In this document: piece after piece, positions 26,604 to 34,410 of the stretch | Position numbering within the stretch: the stretch's first letter is position 1 | How the letters are laid out: every line of letters starts with the position of its first letter | NCBI RefSeq assembly: GCF_000720475.1 | Contig: NZ_JOAP01000007.1 | Span: forward strand, 1-64,000 | Reading direction: 5' to 3' | Length of the DNA stretch: 64,000 nucleotides | DNA from: Streptomyces aureocirculatus | GTDB lineage: Bacteria; Actinomycetota; Actinomycetes; Streptomycetales; Streptomycetaceae | Made by a program: the position numbers and the translations under genes | The notes under the pieces: model-generated | Told to the model about the DNA's origin: nothing | Seen by the model: the letters and a program-made list of their open reading frames with translations, nothing else | Database searches by the model: none

Positions 26604-28429
26604 GCGGGTTCTCCTTCATCGTGTACGGCGGGTGCGCCACGCTTGTGAGCGGTCACCCAGAAGCGGATGCTCTCGACGAGCACCACCAGTGCCACGGCCA
26701 CGGCGAGGGCCGTGAGCGCGACGGTGAAATCTGTGTCGTGCAGTACGACGGCGGCCAGCGCGACCGCCAGGGTCCTGCCTTCTTGGCCGCCGATCGTCCG
26801 CACCAGCCAGCGCGGGGGCGCGCCGGTGCCGCCCTTGATGCGGTACACCGTGTCGTAGTGATGGTAGGCGACCGCGGCCACCAGTCCGAAAGCCGCCGGA
26901 AGGCAGCCGTTCACATCGGCTTTGGCCGCCAGTACGAGAACGGTGCTGTATTCGGCCACACGGAAGAACGGCGGAACCAGCCAGTCCAGGGCGCCCTTGA
27001 GGGGGCGGGCGAGAGCAAGACCCGAAAAGATGACGTACACCACGGCGCCGACGACCACCCACGGGCTGCCGTAGGAGCTGAGGAGCGCGGCGCAGAGCAC
27101 CGCGGCGCCGCCGGCGAGGGCGAGGGCGGGCGCGGGCAGCGCGATGCCGGGCCGCAGGGCGGCGAAGGCGGAGCCGAGCGGGCCGTTGTCGGCGAGGTCG
27201 TCGAGCGCCCGCGCGGCGCGGTCGGTGCGGGTGGCCTTGCGGGTCAGGGAGCGCAGGACGCGTCCCGCGGTGGTGTAGCAGGCGGCGAGGGCGCAGCCGA
27301 CCAGGAGGACGACCAGGGTGACGCGGGGCGTGGTCAGGGCGGTGAGCACGGCGATCAGGGCCCAGCGCTCGCCGATGGGCAGCACGATCATGCGGCGCAG
27401 CCAGACCGTCCAGCCGACGCTGTCGAGCTTGTCGGAGAGGGCGGCGGTGGGGCTGGTGTTGCCGGTCGCGTCGTGATTGGCCTCGTTGAAGGAGAAGTCC
27501 ACGACATGTCGGCAGGTCTGGAGGACCATCGCGCCGAGCGCGAGCGCCCACACGTCGTCGCCGCCGCGGGCGGCACCGAGCGCGAGGCCCGCGTAGTACG
27601 CGTACTCCTTGGCGCGGTCGAAGGTCGCGTCCAGCCAGGCACCGAGGGTGGAGTACTGGAGGGAGTAGCGGGCGAGCTGGCCGTCCGTGCAGTCGAGGAC
27701 GAAGGAGAACAGGAGCAGAAGACCGGCGGCGACGAAGCCGCCGCGGGTGCCGGTGGCCGCGCAGCCCGCCGCGATCAGGGCGGTGAGCAGCGAGGCCGTG
27801 GTGACCTGGTTCGGGGTGAGGCCGCGGCGTGCGCTCCAGCGGGCGAGGTAGCGCGAGTACGGGCTGACGCAGTACGTCGTGAAGAAGCCGTCGCGGGCCT
27901 TCACCGCACCGCGCAGGCGCACGGCCTCGTCGTCGACGGCGGCGACGGCCTGGCGCGCGGCGTTGCGGGCCTGCGGGTCGTAGGCCACGGTCGCGACGAG
28001 CGTGCCCAGCTCGGGCCTGTGTACGTCGGTGCCGGTGCTCTCCAGGACGGCGGCGAGGCGGTCGGGAGCGGAGGGCTCAGCCGTGTCGAAGTCGCGGGGT
28101 GCCCCGGCGGCGGGGGCCCCGGCGGCTGCCGTGCGCAGGGCGCGCGTCAGTTCCCCGCGCGCCCCGGCTTGAGCCGTCACCGCTCCGGGTACGGCGGCGA
28201 CGGGGAAGCGCGGGTCGGTCAGGCCGAGGCGCAGGGCGTGGACGTGGCCGACGAAACGGTGGTCGACGACGGCGACGCGCTCACCCGCGGGCAGGTCGCG
28301 CAGCAGGGCCTCGAGGTCCTCGGCGGACGCCGTTCCAGGGGCGGTCCGTACGTCGAAGCCCAGGGACCGCAGATCGCCTTCGAGCGGCGAACCGGGCACC
28401 GGCAGGCCGGTGAGGATGGCGGTCGACAG
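26600..28429 (-). CDS. DUF5941-type membrane protein with CDP-alcohol phosphatidyltransferase domain
   Basis: Three-part protein of about 609 residues. Residues 1-150 are soluble and Rossmann-like (ERVAVVDHRFVGHVHALRLG). Residues ~190-350 form a CDP-alcohol phosphotransferase with the full motif DCTDGQLAR...G...D...D (DCTDG at 246-250, last Asp 271). The C-terminal ~230 residues are mostly membrane helices (DUF5941). I place the start at CTG 28429, giving MSTAILTGLPVPGSP: AAGGAG lies nine bases upstream, an in-frame TGA is just before it, and relatives as I remember them begin MSTAIL. GTG 28399 is the fallback. It is the first gene of the operon down to 21310. Confidence 0.85.
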   Translation of the reverse strand: MSTAILTGLPVPGSPLEGDLRSLGFDVRTAPGTASAEDLEALLRDLPAGERVAVVDHRFVGHVHALRLGLTDPRFPVAAVPGAVTAQAGARGELTRALRTAAAGAPAAGAPRDFDTAEPSAPDRLAAVLESTGTDVHRPELGTLVATVAYDPQARNAARQAVAAVDDEAVRLRGAVKARDGFFTTYCVSPYSRYLARWSARRGLTPNQVTTASLLTALIAAGCAATGTRGGFVAAGLLLLFSFVLDCTDGQLARYSLQYSTLGAWLDATFDRAKEYAYYAGLALGAARGGDDVWALALGAMVLQTCRHVVDFSFNEANHDATGNTSPTAALSDKLDSVGWTVWLRRMIVLPIGERWALIAVLTALTTPRVTLVVLLVGCALAACYTTAGRVLRSLTRKATRTDRAARALDDLADNGPLGSAFAALRPGIALPAPALALAGGAAVLCAALLSSYGSPWVVVGAVVYVIFSGLALARPLKGALDWLVPPFFRVAEYSTVLVLAAKADVNGCLPAAFGLVAAVAYHHYDTVYRIKGGTGAPPRWLVRTIGGQEGRTLAVALAAVVLHDTDFTVALTALAVAVALVVLVESIRFWVTAHKRGAPAVHDEGEPA

Positions 28430-28683
28430 ACGAACTCACTCCTTGATTCCCGGCGCGGCTCGCGCGGGCACGTGCGTGACGGGGGCGCCCCGGCCACGAG
28501 GCGGCCGGGCGGCATGTCGGCAGAGGCTATCGGATGAATGGAAGCGGGCGTTCACCGCCCGTTCACGCCCCGATCAGCAGGGTCTGCGGGGTCCGGGCCA
28601 CCGCGATCATCATGGTCGAAAGCAGCCCGCGGCCACAAACCGCGGGGCACACACCCTCCCAAGCACGCCTAAGGTGGACGCCC

Positions 28684-29664
28684 ATGACATGGCTGATCAC
28701 AGGTGGAGCGGGATATATCGGGGCGCATGTGGCGCGGGTCATGGCCGGCGCCGGGGAGCGCGTGGTCGTTCTCGACGACGTCTCGTCCGGGGTGCCCGAC
28801 CGGCTGCCCGCGGACATCCCTCTGGTACGGGGCACTTCGCTCGACGGGGACCTGGTGCGGCGGGTGCTCGCCGAGCACAGGGTGACGGGTGTGGTGCACC
28901 TCGCGGCCCGCAAGCAGGTCGGTGAGTCGGTGGAGCAGCCCCTGCGCTACTACCGGGAGAACGTCGGGGGTCTCGCGACCCTGCTCCAGGAAGTGGTGGA
29001 CGCGGGGGTCGGACGGTTCGTCTTCTCCTCGTCGGCGGCCGTGTACGGCAATCCCCCCGACGCCGACCTGGTGACCGAGGACACGCCCTGCGCACCGGTC
29101 AGCCCCTACGGCGAGACGAAGCTGGCGGGCGAGTGGCTGGTCCGGGCGGCCGGGCGGGCGCACGGGATCACCACCACCTGCCTGCGGTACTTCAACGTGG
29201 CGGGCGCCGAGCGGCCCGAACTCGCGGACACCGGCGTCTTCAACGTGATCCCGATGGTCTTCGACCGCCTCACCCGCGACGAGGCCCCGCGCGTCTTCGG
29301 CACCGACCACCCCACGCCCGACGGCACCTGCGTACGCGACTACATCCACGTCAGCGATCTCGCCGAGGCCCATCTCGCGGCCGCCCGCAGGGCCGCCGAG
29401 CCCGGCACCGACCTGACGGTGAACATCGGCCGCGGCACGGGAGTTTCCGTACGCGAACTGCTCGCCGTGATCGCGGAGGTCACCGGGGACCGGCGCGCGC
29501 CGGTCGTCGAGCCGCGCCGCGCGGGGGACGCGCCGCGCGCGGTGGCGGACGCGGGCCTGGCCGCGAAGGAGCTCGGCTTCACCGCGCGGCGCGGCGTCGA
29601 GGAGATGGTGGCGTCCGCGTGGGCGGGCTGGTGCCTGCGCCACCCGGAGGCGACGCGCGGCTGA
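28684..29664 (+). CDS. galE: UDP-glucose 4-epimerase
   Basis: Short-chain dehydrogenase-fold epimerase interconverting UDP-glucose and UDP-galactose. ATG 28684 with AAGGTGG upstream gives 326 residues; the longer frame from 28534 has no site and no family match. The NAD motif GGAGYIGAHV is at the N-terminus, then VVHLAARKQVGES, the catalytic Ser in FSSSAAVYGNP and the YxxxK pair in YGETK. The family C-terminal blocks YFNVAGA and RDYIHVSDLAEAH are intact. It is divergent from the CDP-polyol operon and may feed its glycosyltransferase. Confidence 0.93.
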   Translation: MTWLITGGAGYIGAHVARVMAGAGERVVVLDDVSSGVPDRLPADIPLVRGTSLDGDLVRRVLAEHRVTGVVHLAARKQVGESVEQPLRYYRENVGGLATLLQEVVDAGVGRFVFSSSAAVYGNPPDADLVTEDTPCAPVSPYGETKLAGEWLVRAAGRAHGITTTCLRYFNVAGAERPELADTGVFNVIPMVFDRLTRDEAPRVFGTDHPTPDGTCVRDYIHVSDLAEAHLAAARRAAEPGTDLTVNIGRGTGVSVRELLAVIAEVTGDRRAPVVEPRRAGDAPRAVADAGLAAKELGFTARRGVEEMVASAWAGWCLRHPEATRG

Positions 29665-29689
29665 CCACCCGGCCGCGACGCTCCGCAAC

Positions 29690-29724
29690 GCTCTGACCTG
29701 CACCTCGTTTGCGCAGGTCAGAGC
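29690..29724 (+). terminator. Hairpin terminator after galE
   Basis: A 12-bp perfect stem, GCTCTGACCTGC / GCAGGTCAGAGC, with an 11-base loop, 25 bases after the galE stop and directly before the Zur-like box of the next gene. Confidence 0.75.
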
Positions 29725-29727
29725 ATA

Positions 29728-29742
29728 TGACAACGGTTCTCA
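29728..29742. promoter_or_regulatory. Zur-like box upstream of the zinc exporter gene
   Basis: TGACAACGGTTCTCA fits the 15-bp dyad TGAnAAnnnTTnTCA of actinobacterial Zur sites. It lies 91-105 bases before the start of the CDF transporter. As I recall, S. coelicolor Zur turns zitB on rather than off through such a site; that this box is bound is inferred. Confidence 0.65.
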
Positions 29743-29832
29743 GGAGCGTGTTGCACATACCCCCCACCCGTAGTTCACTGGTGATCGCGACCGGGACCCG
29801 GACGCCGCCCGACGACCACGGAGGACCGCCTC

Positions 29833-30771
29833 ATGGGGGCACGGAACGGCCACGACCACAGTCACGCACCGCCCCTCAAGGGCACGGCCACGGCCGCCTA
29901 CAAGGGCCGGTTGCGGATCGCCCTCGCCATCACGCTCACCGTCATGGTGGTGGAGATCGTCGGCGGTATCGTCGCCGACTCCCTCGCGCTGATCGCGGAT
30001 GCGACGCACATGGCGACGGACGCCCTCGGCCTCGGCATGGCGCTGCTCGCCATCCACTTCGCGAACCGGCCACCGAGCGAGAACCGCACCTACGGCTACG
30101 CGCGCGCCGAGATCCTGGCCGCGCTCGCCAACTGTCTGCTGCTGTTCGGCGTCGGCGGGTACGTCCTGTACGAGGCGATCCAGCGCTTCGTCACCCCGGC
30201 CGAGACCGAGGGCGGCCTGACCATCGTCTTCGGCCTCATCGGCCTGGCCGCGAACCTGGTCTCGCTCACGCTCCTGATGCGCGGCCAGAAGGACAGCCTG
30301 AACGTGCGCGGCGCGTTCCTGGAGGTCCTCGCGGACGCGCTCGGTTCGGTCGCGGTCCTGGTGTCGGCGGCCGTCATCCTCGCGACGGGCTGGCAGACGG
30401 CGGACCCCATCGCCTCCATCGTCATCGGCCTCATGATCGTCCCGCGTACGTGGAAGCTGCTGCGGGAGACCCTGAACGTGCTCCTTGAGGCCGCGCCCAG
30501 GGGCGTCGACATGGCCGAGGTGCGCGCCCACATGCTGGCCCTGCCCGGGGTGCGGGACGTACACGACCTGCACGCCTGGACGATCACCTCGGGGATGCCG
30601 GTGCTCTCCGCGCACGTCGTCGTGAGCTCCGAGACGCTGACCGCCATCGGCCACGAGAAGATGCTGCACGAACTGCAGAACTGCCTCGGCGACCACTTCG
30701 ACGTCGAGCACTGCACGTTCCAACTGGAACCGAGCGGCCACGCGGAGCACGAACCGCGGCTTTGTCACTGA
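29833..30771 (+). CDS. zitB: CDF-family zinc/cation efflux protein (ZitB-like)
   Basis: Proton-coupled zinc exporter of the cytoplasmic membrane, 312 residues. ATG 29833 follows GGAGGACCGCCTC. A His-rich start (GHDHSHAP) precedes six membrane helices. Metal-site residues are visible in SLALIADATHMATDALGL (TM2) and FLEVLADALGSVAVL (TM5). The C-terminal cytosolic domain follows (VRDVHDLHAWTIT, GMPVLSAHVVV, CLGDHFDVEHCTFQLE). The upstream Zur-like box supports zinc as the physiological ion. The last codons and stop lie inside a 17-bp tandem repeat (30764-30831). Confidence 0.92.
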   Translation: MGARNGHDHSHAPPLKGTATAAYKGRLRIALAITLTVMVVEIVGGIVADSLALIADATHMATDALGLGMALLAIHFANRPPSENRTYGYARAEILAALANCLLLFGVGGYVLYEAIQRFVTPAETEGGLTIVFGLIGLAANLVSLTLLMRGQKDSLNVRGAFLEVLADALGSVAVLVSAAVILATGWQTADPIASIVIGLMIVPRTWKLLRETLNVLLEAAPRGVDMAEVRAHMLALPGVRDVHDLHAWTITSGMPVLSAHVVVSSETLTAIGHEKMLHELQNCLGDHFDVEHCTFQLEPSGHAEHEPRLCH

Positions 30772-30831
30772 GACAGCTCTGTCACTGAGGCAGCTCTGCC
30801 GCTGAGACAGCTCTGCCGCTGAGGTAGACTG
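30764..30831. repeat. 17-bp tandem repeat overlapping the zitB stop
   Basis: Four copies of GYCRCTGAGRCAGCTCT (30764, 30781, 30798, 30815; the last is degenerate). The first copy holds the final codons and TGA of zitB. No coding frame continues through it. Confidence 0.85.
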
Positions 30832-30871
30832 ATCGGCGGTCTTTGAGGACACGTTTACGGGAGGTGGGTTG

Positions 30872-30940
30872 ATGACTGTCGCGGCTGACGCTGCCACGCG
30901 TAGCGACACGGGCATCCCCACATCCCGGGCCCACGGCTGA
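30872..30940 (+). CDS. Possible 22-residue leader peptide
   Basis: ATG 30872 has an excellent site (GGGAGGTGGGTTG) and encodes MTVAADAATRSDTGIPTSRAHG before TGA. It lies 70 bases upstream of the methyltransferase-acetyltransferase gene. A good SD followed by a tiny frame suggests a leader peptide or upstream regulatory ORF. It does not match any leader I know. GACGCATGCGTC, a 12-bp palindrome (30963-30974), lies between it and the main gene. Confidence 0.4.
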   Translation: MTVAADAATRSDTGIPTSRAHG

Positions 30941-31010
30941 CTTTCCGTACGCCTGCGTCTTCTGACGCATGCGTCGCGGCCGGGCCCTCTCACTCAAAGG
31001 GTTTCCTCCG

Positions 31011-32318
31011 TTGACTCAGCATTCCGAGAACGCGATCACCGACGCCTTCTTCGCCCTGCACCACGGCCTGCCGCGGCAGGGCCCCGGCTCCGACGCCACG
31101 ACGCGGGCGCTGCTCGCCCTGGCCGGCGAGCTGCCCGCCCGTCCGCGCGTGCTCGACCTCGGCTGCGGCCCCGGCCGTGCCGCGCTGCTGCTCGCCGCCG
31201 AGGCCGGTGCCGACGTGACGGCCGTCGACCTGCACGAGCCGTTCCTCGCCGAACTGCGCGCCGCCGCCCGGGCCCGCGGCCTCGCGAATTCGGTGCGCAC
31301 CGTCCGCGCGGACATGGGCGACCTGCCGTACCCGGACGGGTCGTTCGACCTCGTCTGGGCGGAGAGCTCCGCGTACAGCATCGGCTTCGACACCGCACTC
31401 GACTCCTGGCGGCGGCTGCTCGCACCCGGCGGGACGCTCGTCCTCACCGAGTGCGAGTGGACGGTCGCCGACCCGTCCGCCGCGGCGCGCGCCTTCTGGG
31501 ACGCGCACTACCCGCTGCGCACCGCGGAGCGCAACACCCGCGCGGCGCTCGCCGCCGGGTACGCGGTGCTCGGCACCGTGCCGCAGCCGGAGTCCGACTG
31601 GGACGAGTACTACGGCCCGCTCGGCGCCCGCGCCGACGCGGCCGACCCCGGGGCGCCCGGCATGGCCGAGGCCCTCGCCGCCACCCGCGCCGAGCTCGCC
31701 GTGCGGCGCGACCACGGCACGGAGTACGGGTACACCGGCTATGTCCTGCGCCCCGCGGGCGGCACCTGGCGCACCCGGCCCGAGGCGGGGTCCGGCGCCG
31801 ACCGGGCGGGCGTGCACGCCGTGCACGCCGCCGCGTTCCCGACCGTCGCGGAGGCCGACCTGGTCGACGCGCTCCGCGAGGACCCGGGCGCCTGGCTGGA
31901 CGGTCTGTCGTACGTCGCCGAGGCTCCCGGCGAGCCCGGTGGCGTCGGCGACACCGGCGGGGAGGTCGTGGCGCACGCCCTGCTCACCCGCTGTCATGTG
32001 GACGGCGCCCCGGCGCTCTGCCTGGCGCCGGTGGCCGTGCACCCGGCGCATCAGGGAACGGGCGCCGGTTCGGCCGTCGTGCGCGCCGTGCTGCACGCCG
32101 CGCGCTCCCGTGGCGAGCAACTGGTCCTGGTGCTCGGCCACCCGGACTACTATCCGCGGTTCGGTTTCAGCCCGGCCTCGGGTTACGGGATCCGGCCAAG
32201 TTTCGAGGTGCCTGACGAGGCCATGATGGCCCTCGTCCTGGAAGGAGCGCCTGGAACGGGCGGTTCCGCACCGGTGCCGCGGGGCACGATCACCTATCCG
32301 GCGGCCTTCGGGGTCTGA
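31011..32318 (+). CDS. Fusion of SAM-dependent methyltransferase and GNAT acetyltransferase
   Basis: Two enzymes in one chain of about 435 residues. I start at TTG 31011 (MTQHSENAITDAFF, AAAGGG upstream); ATG 30969 is in frame but lacks a site. Residues ~1-245 are a class I methyltransferase: RVLDLGCGPGRAALLLA for SAM, VTAVDLHEPFL, DLPYPDGSFDLVWAE and RLLAPGGTLVLTE. After a short linker, residues ~265-430 are a GNAT domain with VAVHPAHQGTGAGSAVVRAVL for acetyl-CoA and GHPDYYPRFGFSPASGYGI, as in predicted N-acetyltransferases of the YhbS type. Substrates unknown. It lies between zitB and idi. Confidence 0.85.
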   Translation: MTQHSENAITDAFFALHHGLPRQGPGSDATTRALLALAGELPARPRVLDLGCGPGRAALLLAAEAGADVTAVDLHEPFLAELRAAARARGLANSVRTVRADMGDLPYPDGSFDLVWAESSAYSIGFDTALDSWRRLLAPGGTLVLTECEWTVADPSAAARAFWDAHYPLRTAERNTRAALAAGYAVLGTVPQPESDWDEYYGPLGARADAADPGAPGMAEALAATRAELAVRRDHGTEYGYTGYVLRPAGGTWRTRPEAGSGADRAGVHAVHAAAFPTVAEADLVDALREDPGAWLDGLSYVAEAPGEPGGVGDTGGEVVAHALLTRCHVDGAPALCLAPVAVHPAHQGTGAGSAVVRAVLHAARSRGEQLVLVLGHPDYYPRFGFSPASGYGIRPSFEVPDEAMMALVLEGAPGTGGSAPVPRGTITYPAAFGV

Positions 32319-32335
32319 TCCCCACGGCGTCCGCG

Positions 32336-32365
32336 TGTCCCGTCCCCGGCGTCGGGGACGGGACA
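32336..32365 (+). terminator. Hairpin terminator after the fusion gene
   Basis: A 13-bp perfect stem TGTCCCGTCCCCG / CGGGGACGGGACA with a GCGT loop, 17 bases after the stop at 32318. Confidence 0.8.
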
Positions 32366-32443
32366 TGCGGGGCTCCCGGAGTGCGGGGAGTGCCGGTGTC
32401 GTACGGCAGACTTGAGGATCCGAGACCGAAGCGAAGGATGGGT

Positions 32444-33037
32444 ATGCCGATCACACCTGCCACCGCGGCGAACAGCTCGCCGAACGGCACCGGAGAGACA
32501 ATCCTGCTGGAACTCGTCGACGAGGACGGCAGGACGATCGGTACGGCGGAGAAGCTCGCCGCCCATCAGGCGCCCGGGCAGTTGCACCGCGCGTTCTCCG
32601 TCTTCCTCTTCGACGAGCAGGGCCGGCTCCTTCTCCAGCAGCGGGCGCTCGGCAAGTACCACTCCCCCGGCGTCTGGTCCAACACCTGCTGCGGCCATCC
32701 GTATCCGGGTGAGGCGCCGTTCGCGGCCGCCGCTCGGCGCACCTTCGAGGAGCTCGGCGTCTCGCCGTCGCTGCTCGCCGAGGCGGGCACGGTGCGCTAC
32801 AACCACCCGGACCCGGATTCGGGCCTCGTGGAGCAGGAGTTCAACCACCTGTTCGTCGGGATGGTGCAGGCGGAGCTGCGCCCGGACCCCGCCGAGGTGG
32901 GCGACACGGCGTTCGTCACGGCCGCGGAGCTGGCGGAGCGGCATGCGCGGGGCACGTTCTCCGCGTGGTTCATGACGGTCCTGGACGCGGCACGGCCCGC
33001 GGTCAAGGAGCTGACGGGTCCTGGCGCGGGCTGGTAG
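32444..33037 (+). CDS. idi: Isopentenyl-diphosphate delta-isomerase, type I
   Basis: Interconverts IPP and DMAPP, balancing the precursors of the hopanoid and other terpenoid pathways. ATG 32444 is chosen (GAAGG six bases upstream); ATG 32438 is also in frame. The 197-residue Nudix-fold protein has LLLQQRALGKYHSPGVWSNTC, the active-site Cys in NTCCGHPYPGE, the metal block RRTFEELGV and the second catalytic Glu in EQEFNHLFVG. It is single-gene in layout and physically separated from the hopanoid operon by about 12 kb. Confidence 0.95.
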   Translation: MPITPATAANSSPNGTGETILLELVDEDGRTIGTAEKLAAHQAPGQLHRAFSVFLFDEQGRLLLQQRALGKYHSPGVWSNTCCGHPYPGEAPFAAAARRTFEELGVSPSLLAEAGTVRYNHPDPDSGLVEQEFNHLFVGMVQAELRPDPAEVGDTAFVTAAELAERHARGTFSAWFMTVLDAARPAVKELTGPGAGW

Positions 33038-33060
33038 CGCCGTGCCCGGGGGGCCCGCGC

Positions 33061-33546
33061 TCAGGTCGCTCGGGCCCCGTTCGGTTTCAGGGGCAGGGCC
33101 GCCCAGATGACCTTGCCCCCGTCGGCCGTGTGCTCGGCGTCGCAGGTGCCGCCCGCCTCCAGGGCGATCTCACGGACCAGGAGCAGCCCGCGGCCGCCGG
33201 TCTGGCCGTAGTCGGCGAACAGCGCCGTGGGCCGGTAGGGGTGGTTGTCCTCCACGGACACCCGCACCCACTCCGCGCCCACCGCGACCTCCACGGCGAG
33301 CGTCGGTGAGAGCAGCGCCGCGTGCCGCACCGCGTTGGTGACGAGCTCGGAGACGATCAGGAGCAGTCCCTGGACGAGCTCGTCCGGCGCCGGCACGCCC
33401 TGGCGCGCGAGCAGATCGCGCACCGCGTGCCGTGCCTGGGGCACCGACGCGTCGACGGCGGGGGCGGTGAACCGCCACACACCCTCGTACGGCACGCGTC
33501 CGTCGCCCCTTGGGAGCGGGTCCGGCCCTCTCCCGTCGTTCCCCAT
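33061..33546 (-). CDS. Anti-sigma-factor-type ATP-binding protein (RsbW/SpoIIAB-like HATPase)
   Basis: Single-domain GHKL ATPase of about 161 residues, like the many Streptomyces proteins that bind sigma factors or anti-anti-sigma proteins. N-box LLIVSELVTNAVRHA, G1 box VEDNHPYRP and G2 region GGRGLLLVREIAL are all visible; ADGGKVIWAALPL closes the domain. ATG 33546 is preferred over GTG 33582, which has no ribosome site. No partner gene lies next to it. It converges on idi with only 23 bases between. Confidence 0.8.
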   Translation of the reverse strand: MGNDGRGPDPLPRGDGRVPYEGVWRFTAPAVDASVPQARHAVRDLLARQGVPAPDELVQGLLLIVSELVTNAVRHAALLSPTLAVEVAVGAEWVRVSVEDNHPYRPTALFADYGQTGGRGLLLVREIALEAGGTCDAEHTADGGKVIWAALPLKPNGARAT

Positions 33547-33675
33547 TGCCCGGTCCCCGCCCTCGCGCTCGATTGTCACCACACGTCGAGTGTTGGGAAC
33601 GCACTGGTCCGCGCCCCGCTACTGACCAGAAGTCAGCCACTATCGACGTGATTTGATCGCGCCCGCATGACGCCG

Positions 33676-34338
33676 TCAGTTGCGCGACTGCTCCTGCCCC
33701 TCTTCTGCCGCCTTCCAGGGTTCTTCAGGTTGTACGGCTTCACGGCCGACCATGCTGATGAGCCGTCGGCCGCCGATGCCCGTGGCGATGAGGCCGAGGC
33801 CGTCGAAGAGCAGCGCGAGGGAGAAGAAGGTACCGATGACGTACTGGCTGCTGCTCGGCCAGCCGCCGAGCACGAGCACGCCGAGCAGCACCCCGAACGC
33901 GCCCTGCAACAGCGTCACGGCCATCTGGGGCCCCCGCACCACCAGGCTGCCGACGAGCCGGAACACCCCGCCGGTGAGGAAGAGCAGCGCCGCGAACATC
34001 GTCAGCGCCTCCGCGGCCACGTCGGGTCTGCGGATGACGACGACGCCCGCCGCGAGGTTCAGCGCGGCCACCACCACGCCGAGCCAGAAGAAGTTCGAAC
34101 CGCGGGACTGCACCGCGTGCAGCAGCGCCACGACGCCGCCCACCAGGAGCAGCCATCCGAACAGCAGCATCGAGGTGAGCGTCGCGACACCCGCGTACAC
34201 GAGCCCGACGAGCCCGCCGACGGCGAGGATCGCGCCGAGCACCGTGAGCAGGCCGAAGCTGCGCCGAAGCTGTGAGCCCCGGTCCGTGCCGCCGGGCCCT
34301 TCGGCACCGGCTCGCTTGTGTGTACGGCCCATGACCAT
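33676..34338 (-). CDS. HdeD/DUF308-family membrane protein
   Basis: A 220-residue integral membrane protein with six hydrophobic helices in three hairpins: FGLLTVLGAILAVGGLVGLVYAG, MLLFGWLLLVGGVVALLHAV, FFWLGVVVAALNLAAGVVVI, MFAALLFLTGGVFRLVGSL, LLQGAFGVLLGVLVLGGW and FSLALLFDGLGLIATGI. This repeating layout is typical of HdeD/DUF308. The E. coli relative protects against acid; the role in actinobacteria is unclear. ATG 34338 follows GGAGACG. It is divergent from the enoyl-CoA hydratase gene. Confidence 0.82.
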   Translation of the reverse strand: MVMGRTHKRAGAEGPGGTDRGSQLRRSFGLLTVLGAILAVGGLVGLVYAGVATLTSMLLFGWLLLVGGVVALLHAVQSRGSNFFWLGVVVAALNLAAGVVVIRRPDVAAEALTMFAALLFLTGGVFRLVGSLVVRGPQMAVTLLQGAFGVLLGVLVLGGWPSSSQYVIGTFFSLALLFDGLGLIATGIGGRRLISMVGREAVQPEEPWKAAEEGQEQSRN

Positions 34339-34410
34339 ATGCGTCTCCGTCCGTGCGAAGCCGCCCCCTTCTTGATCGTACGTTCGAGGGGTGCGGATAG
34401 CATCCGGCGC

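Noticed and set aside
26621..28537. 638-residue plus-strand open frame
   Set aside because: Antisense to the DUF5941/CDP-alcohol transferase gene, with Glu/Gly/Ala-rich composition and no motif.
30832..31010. Riboswitch (SAM-type) before the methyltransferase fusion
   Set aside because: Apart from a 12-bp palindrome I could not find the helices or conserved core of any known riboswitch class.
33547..33675. Promoter or operator between the anti-sigma-type ATPase and the HdeD-like gene
   Set aside because: No dyad or -35/-10 pair stands out from the background; reported as nothing visible.
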